The notes under the pieces are model-generated. The model saw only the letters and a program-made list of their open reading frames with translations, was not told the origin of the DNA and searched no databases. Source: Tunturiibacter empetritectus (GTDB lineage Bacteria > Acidobacteriota > Terriglobia > Terriglobales > Acidobacteriaceae). Taken from it: a stretch of 64,000 nt of DNA. This document shows, in pieces, positions 9,143-17,200 of this stretch (position 1 is its first letter; each line of letters begins with the position of its first letter). A program made the position numbers and the translations under genes. The stretch lies in assembly GCF_014201375.1 (NCBI RefSeq), contig NZ_JACHDZ010000004.1:372001-436000 (forward strand), given 5' to 3'.

Positions 9143-9796
9143 TTATTTCTTCGTAGCCACCGGCGTAATCCTCAACGCCAGCGCATCACACTCCCGCAAG
9201 CCCTGACAAGATATAGGCATCAACCCATCCTTAGCCAGACAAACTTCCACCGCCGTCAGGCGATGATCTGCGCAACTCACCACAACGCTCCCTTGCGGAA
9301 ACGAAGGATTCGCCTTCGCAAAGAGGTCGAGAATATCCTTCGGACGCATAGGTTCCTCATGCTTCAGCTCACGCAGCTTCTTCGGAATCCTCACGGAATG
9401 AAACGCCTGATGTTCCAGACCGAAAAACTCATCCGGCGACATCGTGGTACACGTCCCATGCTTGCTCCACTCGTGCTCCAGCAGCGGAAGGTCAGGAGTA
9501 ATATCCAAACTCTTCTCAGGCTGTGCAGGTCCCTGCCCCTCTCCGCAGTTCACTGGATAAGATCCGTCGTAGTTTTGCGGCCATAACCCATGCAACACAA
9601 ATCCCCGAGGCGCCTTACACTCTGAACCCGCTCCCGGAACCGAACAGAACTCAGGCCCCCACGCAAGATTCATCAGGTAAAAATCGAACTTCCCCGGCTC
9701 TCCTTTTGCTTGTGCGCCAGCGCGCGAGCAAGAAACCAGCATAGCCAGCAGCGGCAAACGAATCATCGCAAAACGTCGCGCATAAAGAGGCTTCAT
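9143..9796 (-). CDS. Ribonuclease T2 family secreted RNase
   Basis: RNase T2 enzymes cut single-stranded RNA through 2',3'-cyclic phosphate intermediates and act in the periplasm or outside the cell. Both catalytic segments are visible: CAS I FVLHGLWPQ and CAS II HEWSKHGTC, each with its histidine. The first residues form a signal peptide, and VSCSRAGAQA could be a lipobox or a signal peptidase I site. The start at 9796 is a choice; an ATG at 9766 also keeps the signal, while a longer frame would overlap the divergent ruvA start. The next gene, for a TonB-domain protein, follows after 52 bp. Confidence 0.88.
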   Translation of the reverse strand: MKPLYARRFAMIRLPLLAMLVSCSRAGAQAKGEPGKFDFYLMNLAWGPEFCSVPGAGSECKAPRGFVLHGLWPQNYDGSYPVNCGEGQGPAQPEKSLDITPDLPLLEHEWSKHGTCTTMSPDEFFGLEHQAFHSVRIPKKLRELKHEEPMRPKDILDLFAKANPSFPQGSVVVSCADHRLTAVEVCLAKDGLMPISCQGLRECDALALRITPVATKK

Positions 9797-9862
9797 AAGG
9801 CACCATGCTAATGCAGTCTCGACAAACAGCCCCAGAACCAACACGCTACAATCACCAACAAT

Positions 9863-10462
9863 ATGATCGCCCACCTTCGCGGACGCCTCCTCTCAAAATC
9901 TCCCAATCAGGCCATCCTCGAGTGCGCCGGTGTGGGCTACGACGTCACTATCAGCGTCACCACCTTCTCAGCTTTGCCCAACGAAGGTGCAGAAGCTGCG
10001 CTCCACATCCACACCCACGTCCGCGAAGACCAGATCGCCCTCTTCGGCTTCTCCGAGACCCAGGAGAAGCGCCTCTTCGAAAAGCTCCTCACCATCTCAG
10101 GCATCGGCCCCAAGCTGGCCATCACGGTCCTTAGCGGCATCGACGCTGGCCGCCTTATCACTGCTATACGGTCTGGCGATCACGCTACCCTCACCCGCAT
10201 CCCCGGAATCGGCAAAAAGACCGCCGAGCGAGTCGTCCTTGAGCTCAAGGACAAACTCGACGACCTTGCTGTAGCCATCCCAACGACCACCGGAGGCGCT
10301 CATCATGGTCCCGCCGGCGACGACGCCCTCTCCGCCCTGGTCAACCTCGGCTATCCCCGCCCTGTCGCCCAGAAGGCCATCGAAACCGCCATTAAAAAAG
10401 ACCCCGACGCTGCACACGACTTCGAAACTCTCTTCCGCGCCGCCATGGCTGCCATCCGCTAA
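9863..10462 (+). CDS. ruvA: Holliday junction branch migration protein RuvA
   Basis: RuvA binds four-way DNA junctions and recruits the RuvB helicase for branch migration during recombination repair. All three domains are present in the 199 residues: an N-terminal OB fold (MIAHLRGRLL onward), two helix-hairpin-helix motifs (ISGIGPKLAITVL and IPGIGKKTAERVV), and the C-terminal RuvB-contacting helices (SALVNLGYPRPVAQKAIE). Neither ruvB nor ruvC is adjacent. The gene is divergent from the RNase T2 gene and convergent with rnpB. Confidence 0.96.
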   Translation: MIAHLRGRLLSKSPNQAILECAGVGYDVTISVTTFSALPNEGAEAALHIHTHVREDQIALFGFSETQEKRLFEKLLTISGIGPKLAITVLSGIDAGRLITAIRSGDHATLTRIPGIGKKTAERVVLELKDKLDDLAVAIPTTTGGAHHGPAGDDALSALVNLGYPRPVAQKAIETAIKKDPDAAHDFETLFRAAMAAIR

Positions 10463-10483
10463 AAATAAATCCGCAAAACCTGT

Positions 10484-10509
10484 CACTTTTTTGAGCGCTC
10501 AAAAAAGTG
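10484..10509. terminator. Perfect 26-bp palindrome after ruvA, probable terminator
   Basis: The 13-bp half-sites CACTTTTTTGAGC and GCTCAAAAAAGTG abut with no loop. It starts 22 bp after the ruvA stop and has T6 and A6 runs in the arms, so it can act as a terminator hairpin in either direction. Confidence 0.6.
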
Positions 10510-10514
10510 CACTT

Positions 10515-10640
10515 CCAGCCATGCAAAACACCATAACGTCACCACGTTTCACCATCCAGAACACCACGTTTTGCAACCACAATTTGCAGAAACCCAAGCA
10601 AAAACACCCCTTCACCACGAGCAAAAAAAATCACCACAAA
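10515..10640. repeat. Low-complexity CACCAC / TGGTG tract between ruvA and rnpB
   Basis: Irregular ACCAC/CACCA words interspersed with A-runs. Read on the minus strand this is a TGGTG-rich stretch directly downstream of the rnpB terminator. No open frame of note. Confidence 0.5.
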
Positions 10641-10646
10641 ATCAGA

Positions 10647-10680
10647 TGGCCTCGAAACCGTTTTAGCGATTTCGAGGCCA
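10647..10680 (-). terminator. Terminator of rnpB
   Basis: An 11-bp perfect stem (TGGCCTCGAAA 10647-10657 against 10670-10680) with a 12-nt loop lies immediately past the 3' end of the RNase P RNA. On the minus strand it is followed by T-rich sequence, including a run of eight T some 18 bp on. Confidence 0.7.
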
Positions 10681-10684
10681 TAGG

Positions 10685-11163
10685 TTTGCAGACGGCCCGT
10701 AAGCCGAATTCTGTTTTAGACGATCATTCCTCTACGCGACGCATTACTGCGGCGCTTTAGCAACCTACCCGCAAGTTTCGGCTCCCTTGCTGGCAAAATC
10801 GCCAGATTCGGGTCTCTCCGCCTGGGCGCATCGGGCCGATACGCTCTTGCCGCCTGAAGAGAAGCGGCAAGATCCCTGCCTATTTGGTCTTGCTCCGTGT
10901 GGGGTTTACCCTGCCGCGTCCATTACTGGCCGCGCGGTGCGCTCTTACCGCACCTTTTCACCCTTACCCCGGGCCGCTTGCGGACTTACTAACGTAAGTC
11001 ACCAGCCTGAGGCGGTTCGTTCTCTGTTGCACTTGCCGTCCAGAGGCCTTGACGCCTCCGTCCCGGACGTTATCCGGCACACTGCCCTGCGGAGTTCGGA
11101 CTTTCCTCCCCCGCCCACACCTTGCGGTCCGAGCGGCAGCGATCATCCAGCCGCCTGCAGTTT
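10685..11163 (-). ncRNA. rnpB: RNase P RNA (class A)
   Basis: This is the catalytic RNA of RNase P, which removes 5' leaders from tRNA precursors. On the minus strand it carries the universal GAGGAAAGTCCGAACTCC core (11092-11109) close to the 5' end, and the matching ACAGAATTCGGCTTACGG near the 3' end (about 10697-10714). The ends pair as helix P1: GCAGGCGGC (11150-11158) with GCCGTCTGC (10688-10696), one G-U pair included. At about 470 nt between P1 arms it is longer than most class A RNAs, presumably through expanded helices such as the hairpin around 10846-10871. Exact ends are estimated from P1. Open frames here are artefacts. Confidence 0.95.
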
Positions 11164-11222
11164 CAAGTGTATCCCACCGGTTGTCTGGGCTCACCAGATA
11201 CTAACGCTGCGCGCGGCACAAA

Positions 11223-13454
11223 TTAGAAATTCTCCAGCAACGACACGTTGGAATTGTCCGTATGAGCTAAAACGGCAACCCGCCGGCCGTCTGGAGAAGG
11301 AATAGCGAACCATATCGCCATGCTTGATCCTTCTAGCTCTGTCCTGACCTTGCCCATGAGATCGACCCTCAGAAGTCCTGAGCGACTCCCTCCGGAACTT
11401 CTACCCATATAGCCGCCCAGCCACAAACTTCGGCTGTCCGGGGCCCAATCCATACCCATGATGAGTGGCAATCCCGATATGGAAATGTCCCGTTCTGTGC
11501 CGCCGCTCAGATCAAGGATACGCAGCCCGGACGCTTCGTATGGGTTCGCTGACTTGGGGCTGGCCAGATATCTTCCGTTGGGAGACAGACTCCACACGCT
11601 GCCCGGTCCATCATCGGACTGCCTCTTCGCGGCCAAAAGCTCCCTTCCTTTTCCTCCCGTCGGGTCGAAGGTGAAGAATCTCTGCTGTCCATTTTCGATC
11701 CGGCTGTAGATGCACAGAGTAGAAGGGAGGTTTGCACACTTATAGTTTCCGATCCCTGGCTCTTCGAGAGCCAGTTGTGAGGAACCGCCCGAGAGGGGGA
11801 TGCGCATGAGCCGCGAATTGTCTGAAGGCTTGCCTGATGAAGGAAAGACCAGGTACAACGCGCTCAACCCGTCGGGGGTCAACTGAGGAGGGCCGAGGTT
11901 ATCTTTTCCGCCCACCAATAAATCGGGATGTGTTGCATCGATCGATTGTCTGAATATATGGTTGGGCCCATCGCGATTCGAGACGAACAGAACAGCTTTG
12001 CTGTCCGGCGTCCAGGCGGATGGCAAATCGTCCCTGTCATCCAGGGTGAAACGGCGAAGCGCGTTCAATTGCTTGCCTTGCGCCGGCAGCTCCGCCAAGT
12101 AAACGTCTGTCTGGAACTCCCGGCGAAGCAAAGCGATGCGTTTTCCATCGCTCGTCACGCTAATACCAGCGATAGGCGTTTGATCATTTGTAATACGGGT
12201 GGCAGAGCCAGAAGGCCGTCCTGTGCGTGAGTCCAGGTGGACCCACCAAAGGTTAAAGTTTTCGTCGTTAGGCGGAGCCTCCTGCAATGCGTAAATCAGG
12301 CGTCCGTTGTCGGGCCAGGCAATCGCGGTGCCCAGGCGAAAATCCGGCAGTACCATCTCGCCTTTGCCTGTCGTCGCATCGAACACTTCAATTCGCATTC
12401 CGAGTCCGACCGGACTGAAGCGGTCAGGCATCCTGACGCAAGCAAATCTCTTGCCATCAGGCGCCCACGCAACCGGGCCGAAATGATCCCCACCTCCGTC
12501 AACGATCTTACTGGTGGTATTTTTGTCGGTATCAATCAGCCATATCTCTTCGTCATCCCACTTGCCCTTCAAAAATACGATTTTTGAGCCATCTGGCGAC
12601 ACTCTGGCAGACAGGCCTACATCCGCAAGTTTTCGCGGCGTCCCCCCTACGACCGATATCTGCCAAAGGCTGGGAGGCTTCTTTTCCAAATCATCAAAAT
12701 GGGACACGACGAGGTGAAGGCTGTCAGGAAACCAGCTCTCCGGCATTACATCAAGATCCTTCGGCAAGGGCACAGAAATGGTCTCCCCACTGTCAACATT
12801 TCGCAGATAGAGTCCGGTGGGATCCGAGTAGGCCAGATATTTGCCATCCGGCGAGATCACCCCACTGGTCAGCGGCGCGTCGTGGGGATTCGCCGTCAAC
12901 CGTCGCTGGCTGAAGTTTGGTCGAGAACCCTGGAAATGACCAATGACGGCTGAACGAACCCAAAAAGCGAAGGCGATCGCTCCCAGAATCGCCGCTGCTA
13001 AGGAGGCCTTCAACTCCCAACGCCGCTTCGTTGCACCCGATTGGGAAGATTTCGGCGTCTCTGGCGGGGCAATCGACACAACGTTCGACAGCAGGCTCGG
13101 ACCGGGTCTGCTGCTGGTCCACTCGACTGGGACCATGAAGCGGTAGCCGATCCGTGGCAGAGTCTCGACGAACTTTGGCCGCTCAGCAGAATCCTCGAGA
13201 GCCTGGCGCAGCTTTTTCACTGCGGTGTTGATCCCGTGTTCGAAATCGACAAATGTGTCTTTAGGCCAAAGGGCATCACATAGTCGCTCTCGCGTGACGA
13301 TTTCTCCCTCTGCCAGCAAAAGCATGCGAAGTATCTGGAACGGCTGATCCTGAATGGCGACCGTCGCGCCGTCTTTTCGCAACTCGCTGCGATTCAGATC
13401 GACCTCATATCGGTCAAACCGGACACAAATCGCATAGGAACGGTCAGTGACCAA
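11223..13454 (-). CDS. Winged-helix regulator with transmembrane segment and TolB/WD40-like propeller
   Basis: Residues 10-105 form an OmpR/CadC-type winged-helix DNA-binding domain (FDRYEVDLNRSELRKDG, ALWPKDTFVDFEHGINTAVKKLR, VETLPRIGYRF). A hydrophobic stretch near residues 150-170 is a probable membrane helix. The remaining 550 residues repeat SPDGKYLAY-, SPDGSKIVF- and TPDGLSALY-like blades, a TolB/WD40 beta-propeller that should face the periplasm. The layout suggests a one-component sensor like CadC or ToxR, signalling from the propeller to DNA; the ligand is unknown. Such proteins are numerous in Acidobacteriota. The start is a TTG preceded by GAGG. It lies 59 bp upstream of rnpB on the same strand. 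Confidence 0.85.
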   Translation of the reverse strand: MVTDRSYAICVRFDRYEVDLNRSELRKDGATVAIQDQPFQILRMLLLAEGEIVTRERLCDALWPKDTFVDFEHGINTAVKKLRQALEDSAERPKFVETLPRIGYRFMVPVEWTSSRPGPSLLSNVVSIAPPETPKSSQSGATKRRWELKASLAAAILGAIAFAFWVRSAVIGHFQGSRPNFSQRRLTANPHDAPLTSGVISPDGKYLAYSDPTGLYLRNVDSGETISVPLPKDLDVMPESWFPDSLHLVVSHFDDLEKKPPSLWQISVVGGTPRKLADVGLSARVSPDGSKIVFLKGKWDDEEIWLIDTDKNTTSKIVDGGGDHFGPVAWAPDGKRFACVRMPDRFSPVGLGMRIEVFDATTGKGEMVLPDFRLGTAIAWPDNGRLIYALQEAPPNDENFNLWWVHLDSRTGRPSGSATRITNDQTPIAGISVTSDGKRIALLRREFQTDVYLAELPAQGKQLNALRRFTLDDRDDLPSAWTPDSKAVLFVSNRDGPNHIFRQSIDATHPDLLVGGKDNLGPPQLTPDGLSALYLVFPSSGKPSDNSRLMRIPLSGGSSQLALEEPGIGNYKCANLPSTLCIYSRIENGQQRFFTFDPTGGKGRELLAAKRQSDDGPGSVWSLSPNGRYLASPKSANPYEASGLRILDLSGGTERDISISGLPLIMGMDWAPDSRSLWLGGYMGRSSGGSRSGLLRVDLMGKVRTELEGSSMAIWFAIPSPDGRRVAVLAHTDNSNVSLLENF

Positions 13455-13785
13455 AGGAAGCCTCGCTTCGTGGTCTCGGATTTTACTCCAACGCCTTTAC
13501 GAGGGGCGCAGGACACAGTTCACCTTGAACGCTAAGGCTCACATTTTATTGCGGTTTCTGCAGTTCACCATCAATTCACCCGCGGTGCATTGATCGCTCC
13601 TGCCAGAGGTGCGATGGTGCTTCCACTCGGGATGAGGGGCGTCGTCCGGCGAACCTCACGACCTCCCAAAATCCTCGGATTGCAATCCTGGTTTAGACCT
13701 GGGACTACGTTGTAGTACGCCTCCGGGTACTGGAAGCATCCGGCAAAACCATGCAGTTCAACCCAGACCTTAAGGAGGTCTAAAA
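13455..13785. other. 331-bp divergent intergenic region
   Basis: It separates the leftward winged-helix regulator from the rightward small secreted protein, so it should hold promoters for both. I see no credible gene, riboswitch or perfect DnaA box. It lies where the window's strand composition changes sign. The only clear element is the strong AAGGAGG ribosome site near 13773 belonging to the next gene. Confidence 0.5.
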
Positions 13786-14277
13786 ATGAACCACCGATTG
13801 CTCTCGAAAGTCTCAATAACCACAGCGTTCGTTATGATCGTTTGCTGCGTTGTGATGTCCAGCACTCCCGCCCCGGCTCAATTGCCGGATTCTTCTAACC
13901 TTTCTCACGAGCGGGGATGCTCGAATAGGACGCTGTCCGGCGATTATGGCTTCGCTTCCCAAGGTGTCCTACTTAACGTCCCCGGTGTCCCACCCGGAAC
14001 ACCATTCCGCTCGGTCGGCGTGGCTCATTTCGACGGCAAGGGTAGTCTGACCTGGGTGGAACACACGGTCGTTGGCGGCGTGCCGCTAAACACCGGTTGG
14101 ACTCCGGCCACCGGCACTTATTCCGTCAATCGGGATTGCACTGGAACGGCGGTGGTTTTCACCCCCAACAGCCCTGTTGCACTGGATCTGGCCTTTGTGG
14201 TGGTCAGACAGGGCAATGAAGTCCATACTGTGCTCGACGCGAATGCAATCACCACTGTCTTCACTAAAGTCGACTAA
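13786..14277 (+). CDS. Small secreted protein of unknown function
   Basis: I do not recognise a family. The 163-residue product has a long signal peptide (hydrophobic residues 10-27, cut after PAPAQ). The mature part contains RTLSGDYGFASQGVL, GVAHFDGKGSLTW and ATGTYSVNRDCTGTAVVF. This pattern of short beta-strands around G-x-Y and FDG turns is common in secreted Acidobacteriota proteins of unknown role. Two cysteines (CSN and DCTG) could form a disulfide bond. The start has an almost perfect AAGGAGG ribosome site 6 bp upstream, so it is probably well translated. Confidence 0.7.
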   Translation: MNHRLLSKVSITTAFVMIVCCVVMSSTPAPAQLPDSSNLSHERGCSNRTLSGDYGFASQGVLLNVPGVPPGTPFRSVGVAHFDGKGSLTWVEHTVVGGVPLNTGWTPATGTYSVNRDCTGTAVVFTPNSPVALDLAFVVVRQGNEVHTVLDANAITTVFTKVD

Positions 14278-14294
14278 GTGCAAGAGACAGGTTT

Positions 14295-14320
14295 CCCAGG
14301 CCTCGTTTCTGAGACCTGGG
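14295..14320. terminator. Candidate hairpin after the small secreted protein gene
   Basis: CCCAGGCCTC and GAGACCTGGG pair with one mismatch around a 6-nt loop, 17 bp past the stop. There is no T-run, so the terminator role is uncertain. Confidence 0.4.
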
Positions 14321-14501
14321 ATGCCAGGTTCTACGTCACAATTTCTGGCCGACCCACATCGTAAAGTTGACACCTCTTTGGGGCTGGGTGAACAAACCCC
14401 GCTTGATTGCGTATGAGAGAGCAAGGGAAGTCTCGCTTTGGAGACCCCCTCGGGCTGGTAGTCTCAAGCGTAGTATCAAGCGTATCCAGGGTAGACAGGC
14501 A

Positions 14502-15725
14502 ATGGAATTCAAAGAGGCCGTAAAGATCGCGCTGCAGTCGCTCTGGGCGAACAAGCTTCGCTCGGTGCTGACGCTGCTCGGCGTTGTTATCGGCGTAGCC
14601 AGCGTAATTGCGGTAGTGACGCTGGTCAACGGCGCGAACACCTATGTCACCACAAAGTTCGCCAGCTATGGCGCAGATGTCTTCACCGTCTCGAAGATGC
14701 CTCAGATCATTACCAGCCCGGAGGACTACCAGCGGTATCAGAAGCGCAAGGACATCCTCTACCCTGACTTTCAGTATGTGGCGGCGAACTGCAGGCACTG
14801 CATCGGGATTGGCGCGCAGCAGGCCGTGATAGGGAAGATCGTGCGCGGGACCGAGTCCTCGACCGATACCAACATCCGGGGGTATACGTGGCAGATGCCT
14901 TCGCTGCAGAACCTGAACATCATGCAGGGGCGCGGGTTCACGGAGGCGGACCAGGAGCATGCCTCGCATGTGGCGATCATCGGGACCGATATTGAGGACC
15001 ATCTTTTTGCGGGAGTGGATCCGCTGGGACAAGAGCTGCGGGTCGACGGCACTCCGTACACAGTGATTGGGATCAGCGAGAAACAGGGGAGCACGTTTGG
15101 CGCGAGCCAGGACAACTGGGTGGCCGTGCCGCTGACGGCGTTTCAGAAGAGCTATGGGACGGCGAAGACGCTGACGATTTATGTGAAGGCGGGCGCGGCT
15201 GGACCGGTGCTGGAGACGGCGGCGGACGAGGTGAGGGTTCTGGTGCGATCGAGCCGGCATGACGCTCCGGGAGCCGAGGATTCGTTTGAGCTGGATACGA
15301 ACAACACGCTGGTGGGATTCTTCAGCATCGTGACGCGGTCGTTTGGGGCGGTGGCCGGGGCGGTGGCGCTGATCTCGCTGGTGGTTGGCGGCATCGTCAT
15401 TATGAACATTATGCTGGTGAGCGTGACGGAGCGGACGCGCGAGATCGGGATCCGCAAGGCTCTGGGCGCGCGTCCAAAGGACATCCTGATGCAGTTTTTG
15501 ATCGAGTCCGGGACGATGGCGCTGGTGGGCGGAGTCTTCGGCGTGATCGGGGGAATCCTGGTGGCGCAGGTGATTACGATTCTGGCCGGATTTCCTTCGA
15601 CGATTGCGCTGTGGAGCGTCATTGCCGGGCTGGTTATGGCCACCGGTACGGGAATCTTTTTCGGGGTCTATCCGGCGCGAAAGGCCGCGCAACTGGATCC
15701 GATCGTGGCGCTGAGATCGGAGTGA
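14502..15725 (+). CDS. ABC transporter permease, MacB/FtsX type (first of two)
   Basis: This 407-residue inner-membrane protein has the MacB layout: one membrane helix near residues 20-45 (LTLLGVVIGVASVIAVVTL), a large periplasmic domain, then three C-terminal helices with the FtsX-type loop TERTREIGIRKALGARPKDIL. Such permeases pair with an ATPase and a periplasmic adaptor to move substrates or transmit mechanical force across the envelope. The start at ATG 14502 fits the family; an upstream in-frame extension has no similarity. The second permease follows after 40 bp, so the two probably form a heterodimer. No ATPase or adaptor gene is adjacent. Confidence 0.85.
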   Translation: MEFKEAVKIALQSLWANKLRSVLTLLGVVIGVASVIAVVTLVNGANTYVTTKFASYGADVFTVSKMPQIITSPEDYQRYQKRKDILYPDFQYVAANCRHCIGIGAQQAVIGKIVRGTESSTDTNIRGYTWQMPSLQNLNIMQGRGFTEADQEHASHVAIIGTDIEDHLFAGVDPLGQELRVDGTPYTVIGISEKQGSTFGASQDNWVAVPLTAFQKSYGTAKTLTIYVKAGAAGPVLETAADEVRVLVRSSRHDAPGAEDSFELDTNNTLVGFFSIVTRSFGAVAGAVALISLVVGGIVIMNIMLVSVTERTREIGIRKALGARPKDILMQFLIESGTMALVGGVFGVIGGILVAQVITILAGFPSTIALWSVIAGLVMATGTGIFFGVYPARKAAQLDPIVALRSE

Positions 15726-15765
15726 GGCACGGCGTGAGTAGGGACAGAGGGCAGGGAGGTCGTTG

Positions 15766-17013
15766 ATGCAGATCGCCGATACGAAAGAAACGGTAGTGAT
15801 GGCTCTGGATACGCTGCGGGCGAACAAGCTGCGCAGCGGCCTGACGATTCTGGGAATTGTGATTGGCGTGATGACGGTGATTATCATCTCGTCGGTGATT
15901 AACGGATTGAACTCGAGTGTGTCTGGCCTGGTGGAGTCGCTGGGGACGAATGTGATCTGGGTCTTCCGGTTTCCTGTGATTGGGGTGCGGCCTACGACGG
16001 AGATGCTGACGCGGAAGCAGTTGACCTACGAGGACGCGATGGCGATGAAGGAGTTGCCGCATGTGGTGGCGGTGACGCCCGGATTGCAGTATCGGGACAA
16101 GAGCGGGGTGGAGGGTACGGTCGCGGTGAAGTACGGCAGCAAGATCATGGAGGGGACGACGCTGGAGGGGGACACGGCGAGTGTGAAGGATGTGTATGAG
16201 CTGAACTTGAGGGATGGCCGCTTCTTTAACGAGAGTGACGTTGAGCGGGCGGCGAACGTTGTCGTGCTGGGGATCGATACGGCGGACGGGCTGTTCGGCG
16301 CGACGAATCCGGTGGGCGAGGAGGTGACCATCGCGGGCATGACCTTTACCGTCGTGGGGGTGATGGACAAACAGAAACAGGCGTTTGGGGGAGGTAAGAA
16401 CCCGGAGGACAACAAGGCGTTCTTCCCCGTGACTACGTTCCACAAGATCCACCCGGAGATATTGGATTACTGGATCAGCCTGAAGTTTGATGACCAAAAG
16501 AACAAGACGCTGGTGCAGGATGAGCTGGAGGAGCTGCTACGGCGCAGGCGGAAGGTGAAGAACGAGGCGCCGGACAACTTCGCGATCTTTGGAACCGATT
16601 CGCTGACCCGTCTATGGACCACGATCACGGGTGGCCTGTTTTTACTGCTGTTTGCTCTCTCGAGCGTGGCGTTGCTGGTGGGTGGCGTCGGCGTGATGAA
16701 TATTATGCTGGTCAGTGTGACGGAGCGAACGCGGGAGATCGGGGTGCGCAAGGCGATCGGCGCGAGCAAGCAGACCATCCTAGCGCAGTTCACCCTGGAG
16801 GCCATTACGCTGTGCGCTGTCGGCGGCGTGATTGGCGTGCTGATCGGCAGTGCGATCGCTCTGGTGCTCCACCTCTTCTTTCCTTCCATGTTATCGGCGC
16901 TGTGGGTTGCCCTGGCCTTCGGGTGCTCGTGCGGGATCGGACTTCTCTTTGGCATTTACCCGGCGTGGAAGGCGGCGAATCTGAATCCTATCGAGGCTTT
17001 GCGGTATGAGTAG
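15766..17013 (+). CDS. ABC transporter permease, MacB/FtsX type (second of two)
   Basis: This 415-residue permease has the same layout as its upstream neighbour: a first helix in residues 20-45 (LTILGIVIGVMTVIIISSV), a MacB periplasmic domain with the short motif FGGGKNPEDNKAFFPVTTF, and three C-terminal helices with TERTREIGVRKAIGASKQTIL. The ATG at 15766 follows GGGAGGT with ideal spacing. Its similarity to the preceding gene suggests an old duplication and use as a pair. The ATP-binding subunit must be encoded elsewhere. A repeat element follows the stop. Confidence 0.86.
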   Translation: MQIADTKETVVMALDTLRANKLRSGLTILGIVIGVMTVIIISSVINGLNSSVSGLVESLGTNVIWVFRFPVIGVRPTTEMLTRKQLTYEDAMAMKELPHVVAVTPGLQYRDKSGVEGTVAVKYGSKIMEGTTLEGDTASVKDVYELNLRDGRFFNESDVERAANVVVLGIDTADGLFGATNPVGEEVTIAGMTFTVVGVMDKQKQAFGGGKNPEDNKAFFPVTTFHKIHPEILDYWISLKFDDQKNKTLVQDELEELLRRRRKVKNEAPDNFAIFGTDSLTRLWTTITGGLFLLLFALSSVALLVGGVGVMNIMLVSVTERTREIGVRKAIGASKQTILAQFTLEAITLCAVGGVIGVLIGSAIALVLHLFFPSMLSALWVALAFGCSCGIGLLFGIYPAWKAANLNPIEALRYE

Positions 17014-17020
17014 CTGGCGT

Positions 17021-17170
17021 GTCCTGCCGGACGGGCGCCCTGCGCGTGGCCACCCCGCAAACGAAGACCTGTTTGCGGGGACCCCGGTTCGCAGCGGTCA
17101 CTTCGTGACTTGTATACCCCTTCGGTTGGCGCTCCCGTTGGTCGCGAGGGAGATGATTTCGACCAATGGA
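17021..17170. repeat. Palindromic repeat element, copy A
   Basis: It begins 8 bp after the permease stop with the end motif GTCCTGCCGGACGGGC. It contains a nested perfect hairpin (CCCCGCAAAC 17053-17062 with GTTTGCGGGG 17071-17080), then GGTCACTTCGTGACTTGTATACC and the CGTTGGTCGCGA centre. It stops at GACCAATGG, so the second arm is missing. Confidence 0.85.
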
Positions 17171-17200
17171 TGCCGCTGTGATAGCCGTTAGACTAGTGGG

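Noticed and set aside
10484..10509. Perfect 26-bp palindrome as a phage attachment or dif site
   Set aside because: Its position 22 bp after ruvA and its T6/A6 arms fit a terminator better, and no integrase or dif-like consensus is present.
10787..11305. 172-residue open frame across the rnpB region
   Set aside because: It lies antisense to the RNase P RNA, and the sequence is explained by RNA core motifs, not coding constraint.
13571..13816. 81-residue minus-strand frame in the 13.5-13.8 kb gap
   Set aside because: It overlaps the start and strong ribosome site of the next gene and has no ribosome site or family similarity.
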